Positions 26,804 through 35,850 of a stretch of DNA of 64,000 nt are shown one piece after another. Location of the stretch: positions 28,681-92,680 of the forward strand of contig JAQYWC010000024.1 of assembly GCA_030145245.1 (NCBI GenBank), in the 5' to 3' direction. The DNA comes from Desulfobacterium sp. (GTDB taxonomy: Bacteria; Desulfobacterota; Desulfobacteria; Desulfobacterales; Desulfobacteraceae). Numbering within the stretch: the stretch's first letter is position 1; every line of letters begins with the position of its first letter. Position numbers and translations under genes: made by a program. The notes beneath the pieces are model-generated. The model was not told where the DNA came from, did not search any database, and was given only the letters and a program-made list of their open reading frames with translations.

Positions 26804-27727
26804 TCAATGTTTTGAATCGGTTTTCTGAAAAGCATAAAAGAGATTGGGTTCACTTACTACGTAGATATTTCTGTTTTTGTCAATGGTTATGCCTTCAGGC
26901 TGCTTGACATCAGCCTGTAAACCTGAAAATCCTTTTTCCAGTTCCTTAAAGCCCATTACCTTGCCCTGAAGTGTTACCTCAGCAATCAGCCTGGATCTGT
27001 CGCTTAAAAATATAAGGTTGTTTGAAACAGTATCAAAATGCAGGCCGGAAAGATCTTCCATATGAAGATCGGATATTTTTATTTTTTCCTGCTTTTTAAT
27101 GCTTATGGCAGAACTTTTGCCTGAGTTTTCCGTTAATCCGTCGATTCTATACAGCACCATGGGCGACTTTTCTGTTACCACATATAGGGCATCCTCAGCC
27201 GGATTGTAGGCAATGCCTTCAAATCCTTTGTTCTTTTTGTACCCGACATCAAAGCAAAGCTGTTTTTTTACAGATCTTTTTTCAATAAAAGAGGTCGCTT
27301 TATCTATATGGATCAGGGATATCACAGCTCTGCGCTCTTCAATGACTCCAAAGATTTGCTTGCCAATATATACGATACCTTCTGTGTCTTGGAATCCTTT
27401 TAACGGGATTTTTCTGATGCCAATTCCGTCACAGGACAGTTCAGTGATCTCTTCCGGGCCGTTTGTAATAACAAACAGGGAGTTTGTGTCATGGTTAAAC
27501 GTTATTCCTGACAGATTGCGCTCGATACAGGAAACCCTTAAGCCCTGGATCGATGCCGTATAGTCTGACAGGCCGACTGTTTTAAGTTTTTCTTTTTCAG
27601 ATAGCCGGAATTCGTAATAATGGTTAATGATAACGTCCTCTACATCCAAATATGACAGAATAACACCTGCTGTTAAAACAAGCATAAGTAAAGCAGCTGA
27701 TTTTTTATATTTAAATTTCTTCAACAT
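26804..27727 (-). CDS. SdiA-regulated (YjiK-like) beta-propeller protein
   Basis: A 307-residue protein with an N-terminal membrane anchor (about residues 8-25) and an extracytoplasmic domain made of propeller-like repeats: LSGITFNHDTNSLFVITN, DTEGIVYIG, GFEGIAYNPAEDALYVVTE, LSGLHFDTVSNNLIFLSD and PEGITIDKNRNIYVVSE. This matches the SdiA-regulated/YjiK family of unknown function, whose repeats resemble phytase-like and esterase-like propellers. It follows the NapH-like gene on the same strand after 26 bases and may be co-transcribed. Confidence 0.85.
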   Translation of the reverse strand: MLKKFKYKKSAALLMLVLTAGVILSYLDVEDVIINHYYEFRLSEKEKLKTVGLSDYTASIQGLRVSCIERNLSGITFNHDTNSLFVITNGPEEITELSCDGIGIRKIPLKGFQDTEGIVYIGKQIFGVIEERRAVISLIHIDKATSFIEKRSVKKQLCFDVGYKKNKGFEGIAYNPAEDALYVVTEKSPMVLYRIDGLTENSGKSSAISIKKQEKIKISDLHMEDLSGLHFDTVSNNLIFLSDRSRLIAEVTLQGKVMGFKELEKGFSGLQADVKQPEGITIDKNRNIYVVSEPNLFYAFQKTDSKH

Positions 27728-27753
27728 GATCTCCAGGAGTATTGGGGGTTGCT

Positions 27754-28578
27754 TTAGTTTAACGGTGCGGTGACGGTGTGGATGGTCCAGGTGAGAAGAT
27801 AGTAAAAGAGAAGGGCGGCAATGCTGAAAACAAGGGGATTTACCCGTTTTCCCAGGAACGACAGGTGGATGGCGTTGGTCTTTTCAGGGCAGATCCCTTT
27901 CTCGACGCAGCTGTAGCATCCCAGGCAATCGTTGCCTGAGATGGTTTCTTTGGCTGAGACCTTGATCTGGACCGGGCAGGCCTTGTCACACCGGCGGCAT
28001 GAGATGCATGCAGAGGAATCCCGCTTGATGGAGGTCAGGGGCAGCAGGCGATTCATCAGGTTGTAGCCGGCTTTCTGGAAACAGATGTATTTACAGAAGA
28101 ACCGGGGCATCACCAGGGGAACCAGGAGGATCAATCCCTTTTTCGCCTGGATATACGCCGATGTAAAGGGCGTGGCTTTGTACATGATCATATGGTCTCC
28201 CCAGAAGTAATCGATCCCTTCTGAGAGGACGACGTAGAGGAAACCGGCCATGAACAGGTATTTCAGATATCGCAGGGGCCTGTCCACAGCTTCCGGGAGA
28301 TTGAACTGCAGGGTGGGGAAAAGCTTTTTGCCGACCTTGCTGATGAAATAATCGGCATTGCCAAAAGGGCAGATCCATCCGCACCAGAAAGAGCCGAACA
28401 CCAGGAACATCACCATGACTGCAAGTTCCAGCTCAAAATCGGGGGTTATGCCGAAAATGGTTTCAGGTACCCAGGCAATCCATGGGAGAAACAGCAGCAC
28501 CGTCATCAATCGTATAAAATCCCTTAAATGTAGTAATTGCAAACCTTTCCCGGTCATTGTTTTTTCTTTCTTCGGCAT
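27754..28578 (-). CDS. NapH-like membrane 4Fe-4S protein
   Basis: A 274-residue membrane ferredoxin. About five TM helices surround the CxxxCP motif in FWCGWICPFGNADYF and a related CKYICFQKAGYN, followed by two 4Fe-4S clusters: CISCRRCDKACPVQIKV and CLGCYSCVEKGICPEK. The arrangement matches the NapH/CcoG group, which passes electrons across the membrane from quinol or to periplasmic partners. AAGGA lies before the ATG. No obvious partner reductase is adjacent, so the electron acceptor is unknown. Confidence 0.88.
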   Translation of the reverse strand: MPKKEKTMTGKGLQLLHLRDFIRLMTVLLFLPWIAWVPETIFGITPDFELELAVMVMFLVFGSFWCGWICPFGNADYFISKVGKKLFPTLQFNLPEAVDRPLRYLKYLFMAGFLYVVLSEGIDYFWGDHMIMYKATPFTSAYIQAKKGLILLVPLVMPRFFCKYICFQKAGYNLMNRLLPLTSIKRDSSACISCRRCDKACPVQIKVSAKETISGNDCLGCYSCVEKGICPEKTNAIHLSFLGKRVNPLVFSIAALLFYYLLTWTIHTVTAPLN

Positions 28579-28690
28579 CTCTTTCCTTGGGGTTAGATGG
28601 TTCTCAATGAATAATTCTGGGGGGATGGTATCAGAACCTTACTTTCTGGAATCTTTCCATAACATTACAAAAATGACAGGTTGGAGCGGA

Positions 28691-30100
28691 TCAGGGAAGG
28701 AGCAGGGTAAAGCGGGTGCCCCTGTCTTTGAGGTTTTCGGCCACAATGGTGCCGTTGTGGGCCCGGACCACGGCCTGGACCATGGAAAGCCCCAGGCCAA
28801 GACCCTTTTGGCTGCGGCTCCTGTCACAACGGAAAAGCCGGTCGAAAATTTTCGGGATATCCTTTTCCGGGATTCCGGGCCCGGTATCTTCCACGCAGAT
28901 CTTAATTCCGGGGCCTTCCTGGGACGCTGTGAGGGTCACACGGCCATGGGGAGGGGTGTATTTGACTCCATTGTCCACAAGGTTGGCAATCACCTGGTAG
29001 AGCCGGCCCGGGTCTGCAAGGACAGATAGCCCTTTGGGAACGATCTTTGTAAGCGTGATCTGTTTCTCTTCCGCTGGGATCTGGTACACGTCGCATACGG
29101 AGTTCATGAGATCAAGAATGGAGATGGTCTCTGGGTGGAGGTTCATGGTGCCGGTTTCCGCCTCGGAAATATCCATGAGGGTGTTGATGATGCTGTTGAG
29201 GCGTTCCGTCTCTTCGGCGCAATCCAGCAGGGAGTCCATGAGGGCGTCATCCTCCCCGTCCTCCACGGATTTCTCAATGGAGGCCCTCATGCGGGCCAGG
29301 GGGGTCCTGAGGTCATGGGCCACGTTGTCAAGGGATTCGGCCATGGCCCGGATGAGTGTCTCGATCTTTGAGAGCATTTGATTGAACTTGTGGGCCAGTT
29401 CGTCCAGGTCATCCCCGGTGCCCCTGGTGCGAACCCTTGCGCCCATCTCGCCTGATTCCACACGCTTGATGGCGGAAAGCAGCTCCTTTAGCGGAAGAAG
29501 GGTCTGCCAGGAGAGAAAGATCCCCCCCAGGATTCCCACGACCAGGCTGAATCCGAGCAGGTTGAAAAACAGATCCCTTAACCGGGACTGGGTCTCTTCG
29601 ATCTCCTCGTTGGAGTAGCCGATGTAGAGGGTGTAGCCCTGGGCAAGCTTTTTTGAGGTGATCTCCAGCCAGTCGCTCTCATCGATTTCGCTTGCATCCC
29701 CAAACCAGCCGCTGCCCCCCACGAGGCCCCACTCCCCGGTCCGGGCATCCATTTCTTTTGGAATGTCAGCCAGGGGGTATGTTTCCCAGAATTCCGGAAG
29801 CAAGGCGTAGGCAATGGTGCCGTCCGGGGCGTTGATCAGAACGAGCATGCCGGGTTTGAAGGTCGGGCTTGCTTTCCTGTCGAGATGGGCCAGCAGGGAG
29901 TCCATGCCCCGGGCGTTGGCAATGGAGAGATATTGGGAGGCCTTTTCAAGGACAAACTGCCGCTCCTTCAGACGGATCGAAGTGGAAAGCTGAAATGAGA
30001 TAAAGGCAAAAAGAAGGAGGGCAAGTACGACAAAGCCGGTGGAGAAAAAGAGAACCAGCTTAAACTCCAGCCGGTGAATCAGCCTATGCTTTAAGGACAT
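28691..30100 (-). CDS. Sensor histidine kinase (QseC/CusS type)
   Basis: A 469-residue kinase with TM1 (about 15-35), a periplasmic domain of about 140 residues, TM2 (LLGFSLVVGILGGIFLSW), HAMP, HisKA with NVAHDLRTPLARMRAS and HATPase (NLVDNGVKYTPPHG, DTGPGIPEKDI, GLGLGLSMV). The ATG at 30100 overlaps the response regulator by 17 bases; a GTG 12 bases upstream is another option. It forms a two-component pair with the upstream OmpR-type regulator. The signal is unknown, though such pairs often sense metals or envelope stress. Confidence 0.93.
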   Translation of the reverse strand: MSLKHRLIHRLEFKLVLFFSTGFVVLALLLFAFISFQLSTSIRLKERQFVLEKASQYLSIANARGMDSLLAHLDRKASPTFKPGMLVLINAPDGTIAYALLPEFWETYPLADIPKEMDARTGEWGLVGGSGWFGDASEIDESDWLEITSKKLAQGYTLYIGYSNEEIEETQSRLRDLFFNLLGFSLVVGILGGIFLSWQTLLPLKELLSAIKRVESGEMGARVRTRGTGDDLDELAHKFNQMLSKIETLIRAMAESLDNVAHDLRTPLARMRASIEKSVEDGEDDALMDSLLDCAEETERLNSIINTLMDISEAETGTMNLHPETISILDLMNSVCDVYQIPAEEKQITLTKIVPKGLSVLADPGRLYQVIANLVDNGVKYTPPHGRVTLTASQEGPGIKICVEDTGPGIPEKDIPKIFDRLFRCDRSRSQKGLGLGLSMVQAVVRAHNGTIVAENLKDRGTRFTLLLP

Positions 30101-30758
30101 ACCCGATACCACGCAATGTATGAATCATCTTTGACGTGAACGGTTTGTCAATCTTGTTGCGAAGCCTGCACACAAGCACATCCACCACATTGGTCTGGGG
30201 ATCAAAATTGTAATCCCACAGTTTCTCCATGATCACGGTCTTGGAAACCACCCGGCCGGGATTTTGGGCCAGCAGCCGGAGCAGGGCAAACTCCTTGGGC
30301 TGAAGATCAATCACTGTATCACCACGCTTTACCTCCCGGGCAAGAAGATCCATGGAGAGATCTCCCATGGAGAGGGTGGTGGGCTCGATCTTTCCCCCCT
30401 TGGTCCGGCGAAGCAGGGTCTGAATCCTGGCAAGCAGCTCCAGGTAGGAAAAGGGTTTGGTCAAATAGTCGTCTGCCCCGGAGTAGAGGCCCTTGATCCT
30501 GTCGTCCGTGGATCTTTTGGCGCTTAAAAAGATGACAGGGGTGTCAATATCATGCTTTCTGATCTCTTCCACGATTTGCAACCCATCCACACCGGGCAAC
30601 ATGATATCGAGCACCATTATGTCATAGGATTCGGTCAGGGCCTGATGGAGGCCGTCAACCCCGTTTGACGCGTGGTCCACGGTGAACCCGGATTGTTTTA
30701 ACCCGGCCACGATAAATTGGGATAACTTTTCGTCATCTTCAACAAATAAAAGTTTCAT
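30084..30758 (-). CDS. OmpR-family response regulator
   Basis: A 224-residue regulator with a receiver domain (phospho-acceptor Asp in MVLDIMLPGVDGL, conserved Lys in LTKPFSYLELLAR) and a winged-helix output domain ending HTLRGIGYVLKA. It is the partner of the kinase downstream, whose gene starts before this stop codon, so translation is coupled. No operator sequence can be assigned. Confidence in the family is very high; target genes are unknown. Confidence 0.96.
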   Translation of the reverse strand: MKLLFVEDDEKLSQFIVAGLKQSGFTVDHASNGVDGLHQALTESYDIMVLDIMLPGVDGLQIVEEIRKHDIDTPVIFLSAKRSTDDRIKGLYSGADDYLTKPFSYLELLARIQTLLRRTKGGKIEPTTLSMGDLSMDLLAREVKRGDTVIDLQPKEFALLRLLAQNPGRVVSKTVIMEKLWDYNFDPQTNVVDVLVCRLRNKIDKPFTSKMIHTLRGIGYVLKA

Positions 30759-30827
30759 GGCTTATATTTACCGCATTTTACCCTGGATTGGCAACTGAGG
30801 AACCCAATCGCCTCCAGAGGGTGATTT

Positions 30828-31760
30828 TTACCCGAAAAATGCGGCCACATATTTGGCGGCCGTGGAGATGATGATGAGGGTCAACATCCACTTGATGGCC
30901 CTGGCAGGGACGAATTTCTGGCAACGGGCCCCCAGGTACATTCCGGCCATGCCGCCCAGGCCGAACAGGATGCCCAGTAAATAATCCGGTGCCACAGACA
31001 CGTCGGGGTAAAAGGGGGCAATGGCCTGGTAGAACAGAACGCCTGCGATGGAGGTGACAAAGGTGCCCATGAGGGCGGCGCCTGCCACGGTATAGACCGG
31101 TAAGCCGAAGAAGGTGACAAAGAAGGGAGCGATGATGGAGCCGCCGCCGATGCCGTAGACGCCTCCCACAAGGCCGACAATGGCGCTCAGGCTGAAGATG
31201 CCCCAGAATGAAACATCAAAACTCTCCCCGTAAAATGTGTACCCGATCCGTTTTAAATTAAAGTGGGTGACCTTGACCGTGGGCAGGGCGGTCCTTGAGC
31301 CATGCTTGCGCACTGCTTCTTGAAAGCGGTTTTCGATCTTCTCCTTGGCTGCGTTTTTTGAATTCTTCGTTACCAGATCCCCCAGCATCTTCAGGCCGAT
31401 ATAGAGGAGGACGGCGGCGGCAAAGAGCTTGAAGCTTTTGGGATCGGGCAGGTAGCTGACGCGGAGGATGGCGCCCATGAAAACCCCGGGCAGGGTGCCG
31501 GCCACCACCACAAAGGTCAGGGGCCACACCATTCTTCCTTCTTTCCAGTAATGCCAGACACCGCTTGGGGTGGCAACGATGTTGAACAATTGGTTGGTGG
31601 CACTGACCGAAGGGTTTGTGTACCCGAGAAAGGAGATCTGGAACGGCAACAGCAGAAACGCACCCGATACACCCCCCATGGACGTGAAAAAAGAGATCAC
31701 AAAAGCGACCAGGGGCGGAATCCAGATGGCGACTTCTATGCCGGCGGTTTGAAAAAGCAT
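30828..31760 (-). CDS. TSUP/TauE-SafE family anion transporter
   Basis: A 310-residue membrane protein of the TSUP family with two repeats and about eight TM helices. Family signatures are FFTSMGGVSGAFLLLPFQ (first half) and GLVGGVYGIGGGSIIAPFF (second half). Members export or import sulfite, sulfoacetate or related oxyanions. The ATG at 31760 has AAGGAGG upstream. It is divergent from the TunR-like regulator, with a palindrome in the shared control region, so it may respond to molybdate or tungstate and could itself carry an oxyanion. Confidence 0.92.
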   Translation of the reverse strand: MLFQTAGIEVAIWIPPLVAFVISFFTSMGGVSGAFLLLPFQISFLGYTNPSVSATNQLFNIVATPSGVWHYWKEGRMVWPLTFVVVAGTLPGVFMGAILRVSYLPDPKSFKLFAAAVLLYIGLKMLGDLVTKNSKNAAKEKIENRFQEAVRKHGSRTALPTVKVTHFNLKRIGYTFYGESFDVSFWGIFSLSAIVGLVGGVYGIGGGSIIAPFFVTFFGLPVYTVAGAALMGTFVTSIAGVLFYQAIAPFYPDVSVAPDYLLGILFGLGGMAGMYLGARCQKFVPARAIKWMLTLIIISTAAKYVAAFFG

Positions 31761-31792
31761 GATGGCCTCCTTGTTAATAGTCAGTAGCGACC

Positions 31793-31826
31793 TATAGACA
31801 CGATTAATATATTTTTCGTGTCTATG
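31793..31826. promoter_or_regulatory. Palindromic operator between TSUP and TunR-like genes
   Basis: TATAGACACG (31793-31802) and CGTGTCTATG (31817-31826) form an inverted repeat, nine of ten pairs matching, around an AT-rich 14-base spacer. It lies in the divergent region and would overlap the TSUP promoter. It is the best candidate site for the adjacent regulator. I did not see the half-site elsewhere in the window. Confidence 0.7.
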
Positions 31827-31898
31827 CAACAACATTTTAATAAAAAGCTCTATTTGTTCCGTGTTGCTTTGCTACCTGGTTGTGTTACAATCCCGAGG

Positions 31899-32966
31899 AT
31901 GTCAGTATTAAAAAGTACAAAAAACGGTGGCACTGCTTCGGTGACCGATGACGGCCAATGCCTGGATACCACCCAGCTCCATGGGATGGAACAATCTTTT
32001 CGTGAATGGGTGGCGCTTTCTCCCCGGGCGGATGTGCGTGTTTCCCGCCAGCGGATTCTGATCATTTTTCTCCTGATCCGTTACACGGGTGCCAAGCTGA
32101 ACGAGGTCCTGGCCCTGGATCCGTTTGAGGAGATCGATCCTGTTCAACGGGTTGTCTCCTTTCGAGGCAACGTTGCCGGCAAGGAATTCGGGCAAAGGGT
32201 GGTTCAGCTATCGGAAATAGTATCCCGCAAAATTCAGGACCTGCTGGCAGATCCTGAATTCAGGGACGCTTCCCGGAACATGCTCAATGTCGATCCCGGG
32301 TTTGTGCGCCGCAAATTCTATGAGCGGGCCCAGGCCTGCGGCTTTCCCAAGCGGTCCGGAGGCCCGGAGATGATTCGCAAGGCCAGGGCCGTGGAGTTGA
32401 TGCAGGCCAACATGCCCTTGCCCGCGGTTCAGATGATGCTGGGCCACTCCACGCCGAACCTGACATCCTCCTATGTCTCTTTTTCCGAGGATGAGATCCG
32501 CCAGGTCACCAAGGGGTTCATTGAAAGGGAATCCATGCGCAGCACCAGTGCGCGCAACGCTTTCTTTGGTAAAATTCAGACCATCCTGGGGGGGGATATT
32601 CAGGCGCGTGTGGAACTCACCACCATGGACGGCCATTCCATCACCACGGTGATTACCAATGACAGTGTGGAACGGCTTGGTTTAAAGCAGGGCGGGCTGG
32701 TTACGGCCGAGGTAAAGGCGCCCTGGGTGCTGCTGCAAAAAGGTGAGCTTGCGCCTGAATGCAGTGCTGAGAACCGGTTTAAAGGGGTGATCACCCGGAT
32801 AACCCGGGGCAGGATCAATACGGAGTATGTCGTGCGGATATCCGATGGGACCCAGTTGTGCTCCATTGTCTCCACAGTCAACCCGGGCGGTTTCCAGCTG
32901 GAGGAGGGGGACAGGGTCTGGGCGTTCTTTAACTGCTTTTCCGTGGTGCTGCATCTGGACCATTAA
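31899..32966 (+). CDS. TunR-like regulator: tyrosine-recombinase fold plus two TOBE/Mop domains
   Basis: A 355-residue protein. Residues about 40-210 resemble the catalytic domain of phage integrases (ILIIFLLIRYTGAKLNEVLAL, then MMLGHSTPNLTSSYVSF). The GHS box and following Tyr are kept, but the first catalytic Arg is replaced in TGAKLNE and the HxLR box is IRKAR, so it is probably not a recombinase. Two TOBE (Mop-like) domains follow (about 220-285 and 290-354), which bind molybdate or tungstate. This matches the TunR regulators of sulfate reducers. ATG 31899 is preferred because longer frames reach into the palindrome; TTGCTT/TACAAT just upstream would give an almost leaderless mRNA. Confidence 0.82.
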   Translation: MSVLKSTKNGGTASVTDDGQCLDTTQLHGMEQSFREWVALSPRADVRVSRQRILIIFLLIRYTGAKLNEVLALDPFEEIDPVQRVVSFRGNVAGKEFGQRVVQLSEIVSRKIQDLLADPEFRDASRNMLNVDPGFVRRKFYERAQACGFPKRSGGPEMIRKARAVELMQANMPLPAVQMMLGHSTPNLTSSYVSFSEDEIRQVTKGFIERESMRSTSARNAFFGKIQTILGGDIQARVELTTMDGHSITTVITNDSVERLGLKQGGLVTAEVKAPWVLLQKGELAPECSAENRFKGVITRITRGRINTEYVVRISDGTQLCSIVSTVNPGGFQLEEGDRVWAFFNCFSVVLHLDH

Positions 32967-32982
32967 TCCCGGATGATCGTTT

Positions 32983-33858
32983 TCAAGGCTGCCACACAGC
33001 GTCGTGCACCTTGTGCATGGCTTCTATTTTAGGGTCGTCGCTCCTGGTTTCAAGGTAGGCAAAGAAGAGATCCAGGGAAAGGGTCTTGCCCCGCCACAGG
33101 GCGACCCGGCCAGCTTTTTCAGCGGCTTCAGCCTCGTCCCGGTACATGAGCCCGATCCCGGCACCGGCCATGACCAGCTGGCTCATGGTTTCGTCATCCG
33201 CCTCCACGGCCCGTATGAGGTTTTCATTTGCCAGGCCGAAATGCTCCTCGATGATCATGTCCAGGCGGCACCCTTCGGTGTGGACCACCCAGGGAAGGGT
33301 CGCGATCTCCCGGGCACCGGCGTTCTCTATTCTTTCTTTCCAGGCAACAGGCCCTGCCACCATGAATTCCACGGATCTGAGGAATCGGCTTTTGATTCCG
33401 GAAGATGAAATGCCTCCCAGTATATAACCGCAGTCAAACTCCCCGGTTTTAAGATATTGCTCCACCCTGTGGGATGAACTCTGGACAAGTTTGAGGGTCA
33501 GCCGTGGATAGGCGGTTCGCGCCTGTTCAAACACGCGGGTGATCCTCAGGGTATCAGGATCGAGGTTGATGCCTATCTTCACCCCTCCCACGGGCTCGCC
33601 CTTGATCTTTTCTGCCTGGTTCAGAAGCTCGCTTGCGGAATCAAGCACCTTCCTTGCCTTGTCAAGCATGACCTCTCCCGGGTCTGTAAGCCCCATTCCT
33701 TTTTTGCTCCGCTCAAACAGGGATAGCCCAAGCTCTTTCTCAAGGGCCTTGATATGGGCGCTCACCGAGGGCTGGCTCGTGTTGAGGCGTTTGGCCGCCC
33801 GGGTGAGATGCTTCTCCTCGGCAACTGTCACAAAGGTACGCAACTGGTAGAGTTCCAT
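32983..33858 (-). CDS. LysR-family regulator (intact paralogue)
   Basis: A 291-residue LysR regulator starting MELYQLRTFVTVAEEKHLTR, with HTH AAKRLNTSQPSVSAHIKAL and a complete effector domain. It is the intact copy of the truncated paralogue at 8633-9541; the two align end to end with most residues shared. Neighbours are the convergent TunR-like gene (17 bases away) and, divergently, a small ORF at 33994. The ligand and target are unknown. Confidence 0.93.
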   Translation of the reverse strand: MELYQLRTFVTVAEEKHLTRAAKRLNTSQPSVSAHIKALEKELGLSLFERSKKGMGLTDPGEVMLDKARKVLDSASELLNQAEKIKGEPVGGVKIGINLDPDTLRITRVFEQARTAYPRLTLKLVQSSSHRVEQYLKTGEFDCGYILGGISSSGIKSRFLRSVEFMVAGPVAWKERIENAGAREIATLPWVVHTEGCRLDMIIEEHFGLANENLIRAVEADDETMSQLVMAGAGIGLMYRDEAEAAEKAGRVALWRGKTLSLDLFFAYLETRSDDPKIEAMHKVHDAVWQP

Positions 33859-33993
33859 GGTTCACCTATCCGCTTAATCAGTTTTTCCGAACATTGAAAT
33901 CAGATCATACTATTATCTTTTTTGTAATAGTCAACCTATATTCTTTTCAAGGATTTTTAACACTTGATAACCTCATAAGAGAAGGAGAAGGAT

Positions 33994-34194
33994 ATGCATC
34001 CGTTTGTAATGGAAACAATGGTAAAAGGGCGCCTCAGGGATCTTGAAGCGGAAGTGATGAGGGGACACCGGGCACAGGTCAGCCAGCCCTCCCGGTCAAC
34101 CCCGTTCCTCAGCAGGTTTTTCGATGGACTGTTCAGGCGGAGGAAGAGGAGCTGTCGGACGAACAGGGGGTATGCTCTGGATGTTCGCCCATGA
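33994..34194 (+). CDS. Small basic protein, hypothetical
   Basis: A 66-residue frame with a strong ribosome binding site (GAAGGAG six bases before ATG). The product starts MHPFVMETMVKGRLRDLEAEVM, a basic helix followed by Ser/Arg-rich sequence ending FFDGLFRRRKRSCR. Similar small, basic, single-helix proteins are common, but no function is known to me. Its 3' end overlaps the convergent methyltransferase gene by 62 bases. It could be real or chance; the ribosome binding site is the main support. Confidence 0.45.
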   Translation: MHPFVMETMVKGRLRDLEAEVMRGHRAQVSQPSRSTPFLSRFFDGLFRRRKRSCRTNRGYALDVRP

Positions 34195-34831
34195 GCAGCC
34201 GGTTCTTGGGTGTGATTTCGCAGGGGATCGTCTGGGTTACAATCTTGTATCCGTTTGCTTTAAGCCTAACCGCCCTTGCCGTATCAACGGCAAGGGTGCT
34301 TTCCATCCAGCCTTCAAGGCCGGCTGTTGATGATTTTTTCAGGTCATGGCAGCAGGGCAGTACAGCGATTTTTGCATGACTTTCAATGGCCTTGTCCATG
34401 ACAAGATCGGTCAGCGGGCCGCAGGCATGGGCTGAGACCACCATATCATCCGGAAGGATGGTCAATTCCCGTATATCCATCTCCTTGTACCGGACCCTGT
34501 TTTTCAGCCTGGGCCAGGATTCCACCAATGCACCGGACAATTTCTCTGCGCTCAACGGGATGTTTTTATCCACGGCAACGGCCATTGGTGAACTGTCATC
34601 GAGGATCAGCATGATGTGGGCCAGGAGACCATGGCCACAGGCAAGATCCATGACCCTGCCGCCCCGGTATCTTCTCCGCACCCGTTTTGCCATCTCCCAC
34701 GCTTCATGGAGCTCTTTTCTCGGAAGGACCCCGGCCCGGCACACAGCCCGTGCAATTTTATCGAACAGGGTGCTGCCCGGGAAGAGGGACTGCTGCTGGG
34801 GGGTGAGTCTGTTTTTTGATGATTTTTTCAT
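34133..34831 (-). CDS. SAM-dependent methyltransferase (PCCH-motif type)
   Basis: A 232-residue class I methyltransferase. Motif I is VMDLACGHGLLAHIM, followed by VAVDKNIP; later motifs are VSAHACGPLTDLVMD and IAVLPCCHD. The SAHACG...PCCH pattern is seen in the Methyltransf_32 group. The C-terminal tail is a run of serines (CSSDSSSSSA), possibly an extension. The ATG at 34831 is preferred; a longer frame adds 12 residues. Substrate unknown. Confidence 0.82.
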   Translation of the reverse strand: MKKSSKNRLTPQQQSLFPGSTLFDKIARAVCRAGVLPRKELHEAWEMAKRVRRRYRGGRVMDLACGHGLLAHIMLILDDSSPMAVAVDKNIPLSAEKLSGALVESWPRLKNRVRYKEMDIRELTILPDDMVVSAHACGPLTDLVMDKAIESHAKIAVLPCCHDLKKSSTAGLEGWMESTLAVDTARAVRLKANGYKIVTQTIPCEITPKNRLLMGEHPEHTPCSSDSSSSSA

Positions 34832-34935
34832 GGACCGTGAAATACACGATTCTGGGTCTTTTCGCAAGCAACTGGCGTTTTCAGTCCTGAAATATAATTT
34901 GAAAAAGAAACAAAAATCCCATATGACATTCTGTT

Positions 34936-35850
34936 ATGATCGTATTGAACGCCATATTCCCCTTGTTTACCCTGCTTTTGCTTGGAAATCGTCTCAAGCA
35001 TTTTAAGATCACCAATGATGATTTTCTTAAAACCTCGGACAGGCTTGTCTATTATATCTTTTTCCCTGTCATGCTGTTCTGGAAGATTGGAAGCGCTGCC
35101 CCGGACCATGGGACCACTGTCAATTTATGCAGTGCTGCCATCCTCGCTGTTTCAATGGTTTTTCTGTTGAGCCTTGCAGCCATCCGGTTGTTCAGGATCT
35201 CAAGTTTCCAGGCAGGATCGTTTTCCCAGGCTTGCTTTCGGTTCAACAGCTATATCGGCATGGCAATCGTCATGACAAGCCTTGGTGAATCCGGGGTCAG
35301 GTACTTTGGGCTCCTGATCGGATTTGCCATCCCCTATTTTAATGTGCTGGCGGTTTCCACACTGATTCTCTATTCCGGTAAAAAGGGCGGTTTGCGGGAA
35401 AATTCGACCTATCTTTTAAAGGCCTTGATCTCCAACCCATTGATCCTGGGATGTGTTGCAGGAATGGTGTTTTCCCAATTTCAACTCTCCTTTCCTGTTT
35501 ACCTGGACAACACCTTTTCCATGATGTCGTCGGTGACCATGCCCCTGGCCCTGATCTCCATCGGGGGCTCCCTGAGCCTGGGGGGGCTAAAACATAATAC
35601 GAAACTCTCTTTTATTGCGGCTGTGTTGAAGATAGCAATCCTGCCGGTTGTGGGATATTTCCTGTTAAAGGCATTTGCTGTCACAGGCGTGCCGTTCAAG
35701 GCGGGCATGATCTTTTTCTCCCTGCCCACTTCCACTGCCATATATGTTCTTTCCTCACAGCTGAACAGCGATGTTGAGCTTGCCTCTGCCGCCATCGTGC
35801 TATCAACCCTTCTCTCCTTTATTCCCCTTTCCGTTGCGCTCCTGATGTAA
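34936..35850 (+). CDS. AEC family (auxin efflux carrier-like) transporter
   Basis: A 304-residue membrane protein with about ten TM helices in two halves, typical of the AEC family. Supporting stretches are FPLFTLLLLGNRLKHF at the N-terminus and MPLALISIGGSLSLGGLKHN, the signature before the second crossover helix. Bacterial members carry malate, malonate or other carboxylates. It starts 104 bases from the divergent methyltransferase. Just after the stop lies what seems a transposon remnant. Confidence 0.88.
   Translation: MIVLNAIFPLFTLLLLGNRLKHFKITNDDFLKTSDRLVYYIFFPVMLFWKIGSAAPDHGTTVNLCSAAILAVSMVFLLSLAAIRLFRISSFQAGSFSQACFRFNSYIGMAIVMTSLGESGVRYFGLLIGFAIPYFNVLAVSTLILYSGKKGGLRENSTYLLKALISNPLILGCVAGMVFSQFQLSFPVYLDNTFSMMSSVTMPLALISIGGSLSLGGLKHNTKLSFIAAVLKIAILPVVGYFLLKAFAVTGVPFKAGMIFFSLPTSTAIYVLSSQLNSDVELASAAIVLSTLLSFIPLSVALLM

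Noticed and set aside
31899..32966. Integrase-like gene as evidence of a prophage or integrated element
   Set aside because: Catalytic residues are changed, two TOBE domains follow, and no tRNA, att repeats or phage genes are nearby. It fits a regulator.
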